This document shows, piece after piece, positions 17,174-26,650 of a stretch of DNA of 64,000 nt. The stretch comes from Runella sp. SP2 (GTDB taxonomy: Bacteria > Bacteroidota > Bacteroidia > Cytophagales > Spirosomataceae), in contig NZ_CP031030.1 in NCBI RefSeq assembly GCF_003711225.1, positions 5,146,001 to 5,210,000 of the forward strand, read 5' to 3'. Below the pieces are notes generated by a model that saw nothing but the letters and a program-made list of their open reading frames with translations, was not told the DNA's origin and did no database searches. A program made the position numbers and the translations under genes. Positions within the stretch are counted from its first letter, which is position 1. Each line of letters opens with the position of its first letter.

Positions 17174-19510
17174 TCAATAACACCGAATTTCAAACAAAGC
17201 CGCAGGAACTACGTTTGACGGATGCGCCACTTCAATTGTGAGTGAGGTGGTCTCAATCGGCTCGCGGAACGTAATGATGCGTTGGCTTTGGTGGTTGTCT
17301 TTGATTTCGGCAATGACTTCTTGCTGCTGGTTCAGAACCTGCACATTTTTTACACAAAACGGCATTTCATTTTCGGGGTGCGACATCAAAACCGTTTCCA
17401 TCGGGTGGTCAAAATCGGTATCAAAGTGCAGGACTAACTCACGAATCTGCTGGGGACTGTCCCACGAGAGCTGCACTGTTGGGTGCGCGTCTGTTGGACT
17501 AGCGACCCAAGCATTGGGCTGACAAGTAGGTCGTTGCAAACCATTGCTTAGGTGATTGGCTTGAAATAAGTTTAAAGGTGGTTCAAACTTTAAGGCTAAA
17601 TTTTTACCCGCAGGACGGCGCTGTGGACACCAAAACTCGAACGTATCCACGCCGATGTCTTGCGTAGGTTCTTGTTTTCCGTAGTTAGAAACCGCTTCGT
17701 TGATTTGATTAAAGACGGTCAGTAAGCCCGTTACCCGTTGGTCTGAGTACTGTAAGCGTACTTTTTCATTTTTCAGAATGGTCAAAAACGCGTAGCCCAG
17801 TGTGCTTGCAGATTGAGCGTCCCTAAGTTGACTGAGTTGGGAACGGTAGTCTGCTTCATCAAACGCCAAATGCACACAGTTGCGGCCTTTTTGCAATGAA
17901 ATGGTTTGTTGACAAAGCGTTACATCAGGCGTATGATTATCGGCTTTACTCGAAACCCGCAGTTCGATTTGAAGCTCGGTCGGTTCGTCGGCGTAAGGAT
18001 GGAGGATCACTTTTCCTAAAGGCGCTTTGGAGAAAGGAAGCATTTGAGCCACCGAAAACACCATCGGTTGGGGTTCACCCGACGGCGATAATTCTTCCAA
18101 CACCAACTCACTACTGGCCGAAAGGATGGCCGTTTGTACCAAATCTTGGTCGTCTTTTAGGCGAAGTTGGGGGATGTGCTGTCCCGTTTTTAACAATGAT
18201 TGCTGTAGAGACGCAATATGTTGCTTCTCAGAAAGCTGACGAGGTAAAAGTCCTTTTTCGATGCACAATTTCGCGGCCATTCCCACGGCTTGCCCAACGT
18301 GCGCACTCGTGGCCATCACGCGCGACGACGCAAAGGCCACGTGACTGGCCGAAATGATGCGCCCCGCGATGAACAGGTTGCAGATGTTGCGCGAATACAA
18401 ACAGCGGTAAGGAATCCCATAAATCCCCTTGCTGTGCCACTGATTACAACTCGATTGTCCAATTTCGGAAAAAACACCATCGGCAGGGTGTAAGTCAATC
18501 GACCATCCGCCAAAAGCCACATCATCGTAATGCGTCCGTTGCTCAACTATGTCTTGTTGAATCAACATATAATCGCCCTCAAAGCGGCGACTTTCGCGTT
18601 TGCCAGGGATTTGTCCCACCCATTCAAGGGTAAGATTTTCGGCTTCGGGAAAATTACCCGAGTTTTTGATATAGTCCCAAACGCCATAAATTACTTTCCA
18701 GAGCTCCCATTTGATGGTTTCGGTGTCGTGGACGGTATCGAGGCGACCACCATATTCGACCCACCAAAGCTTACAGCCAAACTCGTTGGCGTTGAAAGAA
18801 CGGAATTTGGGGACTTTTTGGGTAACATCGTGGGCAAAACTCGGCGCGACAAATTTGACGGGCTTGCCTGCGTTTTTGGAATAAAAATAAAGGCTATGCC
18901 CCAGCAGCTCGCCGTATTCTTGGGAAGGCGCAAACTTTTCCCCAAACTCTTCACGTGATTCGGCCCCCATCCGAAAGGCCGCGCCTGCCAGAAAACCTAC
19001 GATTCCGTCGCCCGAAGCATCGCAGAAAAGCGGTGCGGAGAATTCGTAATGGGTGGAGTTTTGGGAACAAAAACCGTGAATTTTCGAAATCGTATCGGGA
19101 CCTGATTTTTCTACTTCGTAAACGCTTGTATTGAGCAAAAGCGTGATATTAGGCTCGCTGATGGCTTTTTCGAGCAAAATGGTGTCAAAAATTAGCGGAT
19201 TGCTGTCGGGGTTGCGGTACATGTTTTCTACCAACAATTCGTCGATAACGCCGCCTTCGCGCGCCCAGCGGTTGTTGTTGCCCATGTGGGAGGTGGCTCC
19301 TAACACCCACAGCCGAACTTCACTGGACGCATTACCGCCCAACACAGGGCGGTCGGTGACCAATACGACCTTGATTCCAGCGCGCGCGGCGGTAATGGCA
19401 CCACATAATCCTGACAACCCGCCGCCTACAACGACCAAATCGGTATGATAATGAACGCTTTTGGGAGCTCTTTTTTCTATGGCTTCTGCTTTTATCATGC
19501 TTGTTTGCAA
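17174..19510 (-). CDS. FAD-dependent oxidoreductase of a glycan locus
   Basis: 778 residues. The FAD-binding Rossmann motif VVVGGGLSGLCGAITAARAG lies at about 26-45, followed by VLGGNASSEVRLWVLGA, of the FAD-oxidoreductase (PF12831-type) family. CDASGDGIVGFLAGA and GRIISASHVAFASSRVMATSA further on complete the FAD site. The C-terminal 250 residues look like a galactose-binding-like beta-sandwich. No signal peptide, so cytoplasmic. It is the last gene of the minus-strand PUL and may oxidise a released sugar or an aglycone; the substrate is unknown. Confidence 0.75.
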   Translation of the reverse strand: MQTSMIKAEAIEKRAPKSVHYHTDLVVVGGGLSGLCGAITAARAGIKVVLVTDRPVLGGNASSEVRLWVLGATSHMGNNNRWAREGGVIDELLVENMYRNPDSNPLIFDTILLEKAISEPNITLLLNTSVYEVEKSGPDTISKIHGFCSQNSTHYEFSAPLFCDASGDGIVGFLAGAAFRMGAESREEFGEKFAPSQEYGELLGHSLYFYSKNAGKPVKFVAPSFAHDVTQKVPKFRSFNANEFGCKLWWVEYGGRLDTVHDTETIKWELWKVIYGVWDYIKNSGNFPEAENLTLEWVGQIPGKRESRRFEGDYMLIQQDIVEQRTHYDDVAFGGWSIDLHPADGVFSEIGQSSCNQWHSKGIYGIPYRCLYSRNICNLFIAGRIISASHVAFASSRVMATSAHVGQAVGMAAKLCIEKGLLPRQLSEKQHIASLQQSLLKTGQHIPQLRLKDDQDLVQTAILSASSELVLEELSPSGEPQPMVFSVAQMLPFSKAPLGKVILHPYADEPTELQIELRVSSKADNHTPDVTLCQQTISLQKGRNCVHLAFDEADYRSQLSQLRDAQSASTLGYAFLTILKNEKVRLQYSDQRVTGLLTVFNQINEAVSNYGKQEPTQDIGVDTFEFWCPQRRPAGKNLALKFEPPLNLFQANHLSNGLQRPTCQPNAWVASPTDAHPTVQLSWDSPQQIRELVLHFDTDFDHPMETVLMSHPENEMPFCVKNVQVLNQQQEVIAEIKDNHQSQRIITFREPIETTSLTIEVAHPSNVVPAALFEIRCY

Positions 19511-19527
19511 AAGTTATTTGTTATGTC

Positions 19528-19621
19528 AGACCTGTGAGGTTTTAGAAACCTTATAGGCCTATTAACCGTAAATGATTTATTCCTTGTCAGACATTCCAAG
19601 TTTTGGAAACTTGTAATGTCT
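19528..19621. repeat. Two adjacent hairpin repeats between GH2 and FAD oxidoreductase genes
   Basis: 19528-19560 is a 15-bp stem with three G-U type pairs around TAG (AGACCTGTGAGGTTT type). 19589-19621 is a 15-bp stem with one mismatch around TGG (AGACATTCCAAGTTT type). The two share overall geometry, AGAC at the start and GTTT at the loop, so they look like one REP-like family. They may also act as mRNA-stabilising or terminating hairpins inside the operon. Confidence 0.75.
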
Positions 19622-19626
19622 AGCAT

Positions 19627-21636
19627 TTATTTTAATTCAAAGGTCTCACTGATGACCGAGTAGCCTGTGGGTTTGACGATTTCCAGCGTAAGTTTTTGTT
19701 CAAAACCACGTACAGGAATCATTATTTCGGCACTTTGTCCTGGGGCTAAATCGGGGATGTTTAAAGTGATTTCGCCCGTTTTGAGCGTGTAGTTTTTCAA
19801 CGCATAGGCAGGGAAATCGCTGCGGTTGTTGACCCGAACAACCAACTGATGAACACCTTGACTGCCTGCCTGAAAACGTACTTTTTCGAGCGTAAGGGGT
19901 GCCATTTCGCGGCGATGAGCGTGGTAAAGGAGGCGCTTGTTGCGCTCTGGCCCCACCAGCCCCCACGGACGATAGCCGTTGGGGTTCGTACCTGCGTGTC
20001 GGCTTTGGTAATCATTAAAAGACCACCACGAAGCACCCACGATGTATGGACGCTGGCGAATCTCAGCCATCACCTTTTCCAAATGACTGACTTGCCCTGC
20101 TTCACCCGTGGGCGTATCGGCGCGGATTCCCCACTCGCTGATGAGAATGGGCTTATCGGGATAAAGTGCGTGGATGTGGTCAAATATCTTGGCATGGTTG
20201 CCATAAGTATTGGTCGATACAAAATCGCAGTATTGAGTAGCTTCGTCTTCAGGTTTGGCGGGTAAAATATTCAGACGCATGGACGCGAAAGTAAACAAAC
20301 GACTAGGGTCAAGGCTTTTGCCATAGACCATCATGTCTTTGGTCCAACGTTGTCCCGAAGGCGTTTCGGACAAGTACTCATTCCCAACACTGTACGCAAT
20401 GACGCTCGGGTGGTTCCAGTCGCGCTCGGCCATTTCCCGAAACTGCTGTTTGAACTTCTCACGAATGGTGTCATTGTCCATCTGAGTAGGGGTAAGTTGC
20501 CAGTTGCCTGCTTCAGTGATGATGAGCATTCCGTAACGGTCGGCTAGGTCGTAAAACGTTTCGCTGGGGGTATAGTGGGTCAAACGATGAAACTCCATTC
20601 CTGCTTCTTTCATCAACCGAAAATCTTTCTCGACCAACCAATCGGGTTCTAGCGAGCCCAGACTTGGGTAATCAACTACCCGATTCCCGCCCGCCAAGCG
20701 AATAGGTTGTCCGTTGAGGAGCAGTTGGGTGTTTTTCACCTCTACTTTACGAATTCCAAATGAGCTTGAAAGGGTATCGCTACCCACCACGGCTTGAAGC
20801 TGATAAAGCTGGGGCGAGTCAATATTCCACAATTTTACATCGGCGGCTTTGAGGGAAGTTTCGGCCTCCAGCAACCCCGTTTTTCCCGCAGCAACGGAGG
20901 GCGAAACGTTTTTCCACACCAATTTTAAAGCTTGATTTCCCAACAAAACGGAAGTGATGAGTTTGGGATTTTGGGTAGTGGCAGAAGCGTTGCGAACGCG
21001 GGCTTGCAAGCGGAGGGTCGCCGTTCCCGTCGCTAAATCGGGTTGAGCGTCTATTTTAAGGTTTTCGAGGTATAGTTCGGGCTCAATGGTCAGATAAACG
21101 GGACGAACCAAACCTCCGTAGTTAATCCACCCTGGAAAAGGGTCGTTGGCATTGCCGTTGTCTTTCGCACCAGGAATAGAGCCCGTTTGCCACGTATCGT
21201 TATTGACAGAAACGGCCAGCACGTTATCGCCCGATTTTAGGTAATCAGTAATGTCAAAACGAAACGGCGTATAGCCACCATCGTGCGTTCCAATTTTCTG
21301 ATTATTGAGCCAAACCGTCGTGGCGTAATAGGCCGCATCAAAGTGCAAAATCACGCGTTTACCCGCCTGCACTTGCCACGGAAACGACTTACGGTACCAG
21401 ACGGTTCCTGTGTAAAACTGATAGCGCGGGTCCACCGAAAAGCAGTGAGGCACGTTTACTTTGTCCCAGCCCCCCACGGCATAGTTGTCTTTGTACCAGC
21501 CTTTGGTTGCTCCGACTTCTCGCGTATCCATGGCAAACGACCATTGCCCATGTAGAGGAATGGCATTGGAATGACGAATACTAAATTGGGCAAAAGCTGA
21601 AAAGGATAGTAAGAAAAATAAACTTGTTAGTTTCAT
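19627..21636 (-). CDS. Glycoside hydrolase family 2 enzyme (beta-glucuronidase/galactosidase type)
   Basis: 669 residues with a signal peptide (LLSFSAFAQ). Domain order is the GH2 standard: sugar-binding jelly roll (VGGWDKVNVPHCFSVD, WYRKSFPW, LHFDAAYYATTVWLN), Ig-like middle, then a TIM barrel with acid/base Glu near 420 (YSVGNEYL) and nucleophile Glu near 500 (ILISEWGIRAD). A beta-sandwich closes the C-terminus. It releases a non-reducing beta-linked sugar, probably in the periplasm. I used the Met at 21636, which begins the signal peptide; an upstream in-frame Met would add 12 residues. Co-oriented with the symporter and oxidoreductase of the PUL. Confidence 0.85.
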   Translation of the reverse strand: MKLTSLFFLLSFSAFAQFSIRHSNAIPLHGQWSFAMDTREVGATKGWYKDNYAVGGWDKVNVPHCFSVDPRYQFYTGTVWYRKSFPWQVQAGKRVILHFDAAYYATTVWLNNQKIGTHDGGYTPFRFDITDYLKSGDNVLAVSVNNDTWQTGSIPGAKDNGNANDPFPGWINYGGLVRPVYLTIEPELYLENLKIDAQPDLATGTATLRLQARVRNASATTQNPKLITSVLLGNQALKLVWKNVSPSVAAGKTGLLEAETSLKAADVKLWNIDSPQLYQLQAVVGSDTLSSSFGIRKVEVKNTQLLLNGQPIRLAGGNRVVDYPSLGSLEPDWLVEKDFRLMKEAGMEFHRLTHYTPSETFYDLADRYGMLIITEAGNWQLTPTQMDNDTIREKFKQQFREMAERDWNHPSVIAYSVGNEYLSETPSGQRWTKDMMVYGKSLDPSRLFTFASMRLNILPAKPEDEATQYCDFVSTNTYGNHAKIFDHIHALYPDKPILISEWGIRADTPTGEAGQVSHLEKVMAEIRQRPYIVGASWWSFNDYQSRHAGTNPNGYRPWGLVGPERNKRLLYHAHRREMAPLTLEKVRFQAGSQGVHQLVVRVNNRSDFPAYALKNYTLKTGEITLNIPDLAPGQSAEIMIPVRGFEQKLTLEIVKPTGYSVISETFELK

Positions 21637-21658
21637 GTGTGATATGTATTGATTGTCA

Positions 21659-21702
21659 GGGCTAAAGCCCAATTTGTATTACCCCAGACTAAAGCCGTGG
21701 GG
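21659..21702. repeat. Small palindromes (REP-like) between symporter and GH2 genes
   Basis: GGGCTAAAGCCC (21659-21670) and CCCCAGACTAAAGCCGTGGGG-type hairpin (21682-21702) share the core CTAAAGCC. They fill the 100-base gap with a further partial copy (CTTTAGGGCG) near 21730. Confidence 0.55.
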
Positions 21703-21735
21703 TTAGAGGAATCACGCTCCTTCTAGCCACGTCCT

Positions 21736-23421
21736 TTAGGGCGTTATAATTCGTCTAGCAGCTTGCCATGGAATAATGGCACCCAACAGCACCACCACTG
21801 CAATTCCCGCTGTCACCGTTCCGCCCGATGTTGCAAAGGCACTTAATCCCAACAAGACCACGGCTACAAACACCAACGCTCCCGCAATGACCTGCATTCC
21901 GAAGCGGTTTTGGCGTTTGACTTCGGTCGCTTCTTCTTCGGTTTCAGCGAGTTTTTCAGCCTTACGCGTTGCTTTGGAGGTCAGGTATAATTCGTATTCT
22001 TCAGCTATGAGTCCTTTTGAGCGGGCGTACAATTCGTAAGCTAAAAGTAACACCAACGGCAGACCAATGCCCACGATAGTTTCTACGGCACGACTTAGTT
22101 TAAAATCTAACAGCCAAGGAGATAACACTTTAAAAAACAAGTTGACGGTTAAACCGACAACAGTAATCCAGAAGGTAGTTTTGCCGTTGATACGTTTGGA
22201 AAACAACGCCCAAAGCGGTGGTGCCAGCAGCGGGCCACCCGAAATGGCCGAAATGCTCAGCACTACCTCGACAATTCCGCCCGCGGCAGGCACCAACAAC
22301 GCAATGACAATCATGCCCAATCCAAATCCCCACGATGAACGTCTTGCCACTTTAATGAGCTGTTGGTCAGAGGCTTGCGGATTGATAAAACCTTTGTAAA
22401 TATCATTGGTAAAAACGGCTGAGACGACATTGAGGGTCGTATTGGCACTGGCAGAAGTCGAAAAGTACATTCCCGTGAGCATCAAACCTAGTAAGCCAGG
22501 AGGTAGCACAGATTTACAAATCATCAAGTAGGCGTTTTCGGTGTCCAATCCTTCCAAACTTGGGTTCAATGCCCGATAAATCATCGGAGGCAGCATCCAA
22601 ATCATGGGACTGATGAAATACAACGCCGCAAACAAAAATGCGACTTTACGGGCCGATTTGGGGCTATCGACACTGGTGTAGCGTTGAACAAACGTCCAGT
22701 TGCCGCCAATGTACGCAATGTGGTAAAGCACAAAAGCCATCACAAACCCAAAGGTATATTCGCCGTGGAGAAAGTTGAAAAAATCATCGGGTACTTGATG
22801 TGTAAAACTCTCAAAACCACCGACTTTACTGAGCGACAGCGGGAGTAAAATAAACACTGCAGCCGTCAGGATGACAAACTGCAAGATGTCCGTGACCATC
22901 ACCGCCCACAGTCCGCCAACGGCCGTGTAAGCAATCATGAAAATTCCCAACACGATGGTGGACTCAATCAAGGGAAAGCCTAATGACACACTCACCAGCT
23001 TGGCCACGGGGTATAACACCGACCCTTTGATAAAAACTGAAACCAACGTAAAAATGCCGATGTATGTTTTCTGGACGCGCTCACCGAGGCGTTCGCGGAT
23101 AAACTCTGCCGCCGTGAGGTTGCCCGTAGCGCGCCAGCGCGGAGATAAAAACAAGGCCGTTATAATGGCCCCGATACACATCGTCCATTGAATGGTAACG
23201 GCTACCCAGCCGTGTTTGTAGGCAATTGACCCCCACGCCACGAACGTACCTGCCGAGAAAAAGGACATGAACAGCGACAGTCCACCAATGAACCAAGGCA
23301 CGGCTTCTCCCCCCGCAAAAAACGATTTGAGGTTGCGCCCCGTGCGGGCAAACAGCATCCCAATTCCGAGCACAAAAGCCGAGAAAATAAAGATGACGGC
23401 GGTATCAATCAGTGAGTTCAA
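21736..23421 (-). CDS. Sodium:solute symporter (SSS family)
   Basis: 561 residues, about 13 membrane segments. The N-terminus has SFFAGGEAVPWFIGGLSLFMSFFSAGTFVAWG, typical of the sodium:solute symporter family where TM1 is unwound around the sodium and sugar site. YTAVGGLWAVMVTDILQ is the family TM5/6 signature. Near residues 455-490 there is a charged, Lys/Glu-rich cytoplasmic stretch before two last helices. Located in the inner membrane, it probably imports the sugar released by the neighbouring GH2 and toroid enzymes. The exact substrate cannot be read from sequence. Confidence 0.88.
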   Translation of the reverse strand: MNSLIDTAVIFIFSAFVLGIGMLFARTGRNLKSFFAGGEAVPWFIGGLSLFMSFFSAGTFVAWGSIAYKHGWVAVTIQWTMCIGAIITALFLSPRWRATGNLTAAEFIRERLGERVQKTYIGIFTLVSVFIKGSVLYPVAKLVSVSLGFPLIESTIVLGIFMIAYTAVGGLWAVMVTDILQFVILTAAVFILLPLSLSKVGGFESFTHQVPDDFFNFLHGEYTFGFVMAFVLYHIAYIGGNWTFVQRYTSVDSPKSARKVAFLFAALYFISPMIWMLPPMIYRALNPSLEGLDTENAYLMICKSVLPPGLLGLMLTGMYFSTSASANTTLNVVSAVFTNDIYKGFINPQASDQQLIKVARRSSWGFGLGMIVIALLVPAAGGIVEVVLSISAISGGPLLAPPLWALFSKRINGKTTFWITVVGLTVNLFFKVLSPWLLDFKLSRAVETIVGIGLPLVLLLAYELYARSKGLIAEEYELYLTSKATRKAEKLAETEEEATEVKRQNRFGMQVIAGALVFVAVVLLGLSAFATSGGTVTAGIAVVVLLGAIIPWQAARRIITP

Positions 23422-23487
23422 GCGTCTAAAATATGTTAGATTTCGAAAATGGATTTACTATCGAGTTTTTAACCTGTGGGCTACTTT

Positions 23488-23928
23488 ATGAATTTACCTT
23501 CTTACTCCTTTCAGACCGATGCTACCCGCTCTATCTACCTCTTTGAAAGTATAGGGGTACGAGGGATTATCCAAAAAGCAATTCTATTTGAAATCACAGA
23601 AACAGATAACTCGTACAACCTCTCTTTGTGTGATTTAGACCCATTATCAGGAAAAATGAACTTTTCAGCTATTTCTGCCAATGGGGATACCCAAAAAATT
23701 TTAGCTACTATTTACCAAGCCATTTTGCATTTTACCAATAACCATCCTCGTTGTAGTATCTTTTTCTTTGGGAATTCTGCTGTTCGGAATCGTTTATACC
23801 GAATGGCAATAAATCATGAACTGAATGAGATTTCAGAAACATTCGAGATTTGGGGCTTTTTGAATGATTCTTGGTCACCATTTGTTCCTCATAAAAACTT
23901 TGATGCTTTTTTGATTAATAGAAAATAA
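23488..23928 (+). CDS. DUF6934-like protein
   Basis: 146 residues from MNLPSYSF; an in-frame ATG four codons earlier is less likely. The pattern YNLSLCDLDPLSGK, SANGDTQKILATIYQAIL, FFFGNSAVRNRLYRMAIN and IWGFLNDSW matches my memory of the Bacteroidota DUF6934 family. Function unknown. It runs on the plus strand inside an otherwise minus-strand PUL, with a 45-residue ORF 31 bases downstream. Such a two-gene unit in foreign orientation suggests insertion; a toxin-antitoxin-like role is speculation. Confidence 0.65.
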   Translation: MNLPSYSFQTDATRSIYLFESIGVRGIIQKAILFEITETDNSYNLSLCDLDPLSGKMNFSAISANGDTQKILATIYQAILHFTNNHPRCSIFFFGNSAVRNRLYRMAINHELNEISETFEIWGFLNDSWSPFVPHKNFDAFLINRK

Positions 23929-23959
23929 AATGAGATATTTCACTTTAAATTAATCCATT

Positions 23960-24097
23960 ATGAAAACAACTAAGACAGTGCTTGACGAGAAAGAGTGGGA
24001 AAGAATTCACCAAGCTCTTAAAGTAGCCACAGCTCCTAAATTAGAAAAAGCAAACGAAATACTTAAAAAAGTACCGCTTCCTATCAAGAAGTCTTGA
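23960..24097 (+). CDS. 45-residue partner ORF of the DUF6934-like gene
   Basis: Starts ATG 31 bases after the DUF6934-like stop and ends TGA just before the convergent glycan gene. The peptide is strongly charged and helical (LDEKEWERIHQAL, KLEKANEILKK) with no signal sequence. Its spacing and shared strand suggest co-expression. I do not recognise a family. Confidence 0.55.
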   Translation: MKTTKTVLDEKEWERIHQALKVATAPKLEKANEILKKVPLPIKKS

Positions 24098-24106
24098 AAT
24101 GGTCAC

Positions 24107-26617
24107 TTAGTTCGCTACCGTCATCACCTCAAAGCCTGCACCTACCAATTGCTTTTTGTAAGACTTCCCGTTAATAGTAATTTGAAAATCAGCGGCTTGC
24201 GAACAGTTGTTTAACAAAATCACAAAAAACGTCTCTTTCTTCTCTGACTCTGCCAAGAGGTAATCGACCGTAGGATTGTCAATTTTGACCAAGTTTTCGT
24301 CAATTTTTAACCACGCTTTTTGGCCGTTGATTACACCAGGTGCAAAACCGTAACTCTGATGCGGCCCCACTTTGGGCGTCACAAACCCGCGCGGGAATTT
24401 AACTTGCCCACCCGAACGTAATTCTGCTTCTGACATGAGGTAGTCGGTAAGCCAGCCGATTTGCCACCAAGCGTGGTGCGGATATGGCCCCGAACCTTGG
24501 TTCATCACCCGCCAATAGTAGGAAGCAACGCTGGTTTTGGGCTCAACAAACGCGTCGCGCCCCCAAGCGGCCGAGCGGGCCAAATCCGCGAAAATACGTT
24601 CGTTGGTCAGTTGGTACATCCGAATAAACAAGCCCGCATGACTTGCCAGTTGGATAGGCCCGTGGGCGTTGGAAGAACCAAAAATCCCGCCGTGTTCGAA
24701 GCTCAAACCTACTTGCGAAATCTCCCAATCCTCACGCTGAATACCGTTGACGGTTTTTGAGGTACGGTTCGGAATGGGATGGGTATAAATGGAGGTAGTA
24801 TAGACTTTGGCGGCATTGACGGCGGCAGTTTTGTAGGCAGGGTTTTGTGTAATGTCGTACAAGTCCAACAATGCTTGTGCCGACTGCGCCGTGGCAAAGT
24901 CGGGGGCGTAACGTGCGTCGCCGCATACGCCCAGAAAACTCCCCTTTTCGACGGCATTTTTTATCAACCAATCTGCTCCTTTTTGCGCCGCCGCGAGGTA
25001 CTTGGGGTCTTTCAATATACGATACGCCACCAATAATCCATAAAACGTAGGCCGTACGTCTTGGATGTCGAGAAAAGCCTCTTGCTCCGTTTTGCGGTCG
25101 TAGGCAACGCCCCAACTGCCATTGGCTTTTTGAGTTTTTAACAACCATTCGGCACCCGCTTTTAAACGCTCTCTAAGTGGTTGATTATCGGGCTCGAACA
25201 ACAAAATATTACCCAAGTCAAGCATAGTATAGTACGTCACCGCGATGGGTTCGACTACCTCACCCCATTCTTCGGTGAATTTTTTTCGTTTGGCCAAATA
25301 ATACTGACCCGCCAACGCCCCGTTGAAGAAACCTGGCTCGGTGATTTGCTGAGTAAATTTAAAATTGAGGGCGTAAGGCAGTACATTTTTGGTAAGCAGG
25401 GTGTCTTTGGTGGCCTTGGCCAGCATCCACATGGCACCGTAATCGGAGTTTTTCATGGCGTCGCGTTGCGAACCTACCACGCCCCCCAAGTACGACTGCG
25501 CCCCAATTTTCAAACCCTTGTATTCTTCAATGTTCCAAAGCGACGTTTTCGGGTTGGTTAAGTAATGGTGCATTTTTTGGATGCGGTCGGTCAGTGACTG
25601 CTTGCTTTGGCGAAGCTCCAAGGTTTGTTTGAGTTGGTAAATGTCGTAGGCGGCGTGATTAATCATGCTAAACCAATCGCCTTCCGACAGGCTATAACGA
25701 AATGAAAATGTGACGGTTTCGCCCGCTTTTAGGTCGGATTTCGGCTCGCCCAAAACGGGATAATACAACGTAGGCGCTAACTGCGCTTTGCGGTTTTTGT
25801 GGGAAAGCCCAATATTCCAATCGTGGAGGGTCAGCTTGTCTTTGGCCCAAGGGTCGCGACAATAATCGGGGTCGGGAATGACCGAAACTGTAATGCCTGC
25901 TCTGGTTGTGACGAGCGGACTAAGCGTGCTGGCCGAGCGCTCGCGATAAACGACGGGCAACGTCGGCACCCCGTGCCCGTAGGCATACGCCAAGGCAAAA
26001 TTTGGTTGCATATAATTCCCCTGAAAATACCCAGGAACGGCCACCCAGGCCATATCAGCCTCACTGATGAAACTCAACGTGGGCGTGGCCAACGAAAAAT
26101 AGCCCGCTTGTTTGGGTGTAAGCGTTTGGGTGACGAGGACATCGTTGGGAAATTTAGGGTCAAAACGCCAGGTGGAGCTTACACGCGCTTTTTCGGTTTC
26201 GTGTTCAAAAGAGAGTTGATTTGGCGCGTTTTGTGTTCCTTTTTTAGGGTAAAAATAAACCGCAGTTCCTGCCGTATTGAGCGAAACAGGATTAGTACTT
26301 TCTGCCCACTGTTTGGTTTGGTAATGGTAGGCGTCTTCGGGAAACTTATTGCCCGTAATGCTCTTAAAAACGGAGTCGGATTCTAACTTAGGCTGTGCCG
26401 AACTGAACAGTAGCGTGCTTTCGCCCGAAGGGGTTTTTAGCGATACCCACTTACTGCCTTTTTTAACGGATAGCGTTTTGATTTGCCAACCTGCCGCACT
26501 GTTTTCCCAGCGAATTTTTACCGATGAGTTTTCTAAAACCAAGGCTTTTTGAGCCCATATTTTCCCATACATCATTGAGAAAACCACTGCCAATAAGGTG
26601 TGTATTGTCTTGGCCAT
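24107..26617 (-). CDS. Secreted alpha/alpha-toroid carbohydrate-active protein
   Basis: 836 residues from MAKTIHTLL, with a signal ending KIWAQ. An N-terminal beta-sandwich supersandwich of about 300 residues (SSVKIRWENSAAGWQIKTL) precedes an (alpha/alpha) barrel. Helix-pair repeats can be seen in KAGAEWLLKTQKANGSWG, AAQKGADWLIKNA and TAQSAQALLDLYDIT. This is the layout of six-hairpin glycosidases and polysaccharide lyases. I cannot point to the catalytic residues or choose a GH/PL family. It follows the GH9-like gene by 33 bases in the same direction, so it probably serves the same substrate. Confidence 0.6.
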   Translation of the reverse strand: MAKTIHTLLAVVFSMMYGKIWAQKALVLENSSVKIRWENSAAGWQIKTLSVKKGSKWVSLKTPSGESTLLFSSAQPKLESDSVFKSITGNKFPEDAYHYQTKQWAESTNPVSLNTAGTAVYFYPKKGTQNAPNQLSFEHETEKARVSSTWRFDPKFPNDVLVTQTLTPKQAGYFSLATPTLSFISEADMAWVAVPGYFQGNYMQPNFALAYAYGHGVPTLPVVYRERSASTLSPLVTTRAGITVSVIPDPDYCRDPWAKDKLTLHDWNIGLSHKNRKAQLAPTLYYPVLGEPKSDLKAGETVTFSFRYSLSEGDWFSMINHAAYDIYQLKQTLELRQSKQSLTDRIQKMHHYLTNPKTSLWNIEEYKGLKIGAQSYLGGVVGSQRDAMKNSDYGAMWMLAKATKDTLLTKNVLPYALNFKFTQQITEPGFFNGALAGQYYLAKRKKFTEEWGEVVEPIAVTYYTMLDLGNILLFEPDNQPLRERLKAGAEWLLKTQKANGSWGVAYDRKTEQEAFLDIQDVRPTFYGLLVAYRILKDPKYLAAAQKGADWLIKNAVEKGSFLGVCGDARYAPDFATAQSAQALLDLYDITQNPAYKTAAVNAAKVYTTSIYTHPIPNRTSKTVNGIQREDWEISQVGLSFEHGGIFGSSNAHGPIQLASHAGLFIRMYQLTNERIFADLARSAAWGRDAFVEPKTSVASYYWRVMNQGSGPYPHHAWWQIGWLTDYLMSEAELRSGGQVKFPRGFVTPKVGPHQSYGFAPGVINGQKAWLKIDENLVKIDNPTVDYLLAESEKKETFFVILLNNCSQAADFQITINGKSYKKQLVGAGFEVMTVAN

Positions 26618-26650
26618 TGTATCGTTTTTTGTCACTCAACTTTGTTTCAT

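Noticed and set aside
25799-26386. Open plus-strand frame of about 195 codons
   Set aside because: Antisense to the toroid protein, with no signal, motif or promoter.
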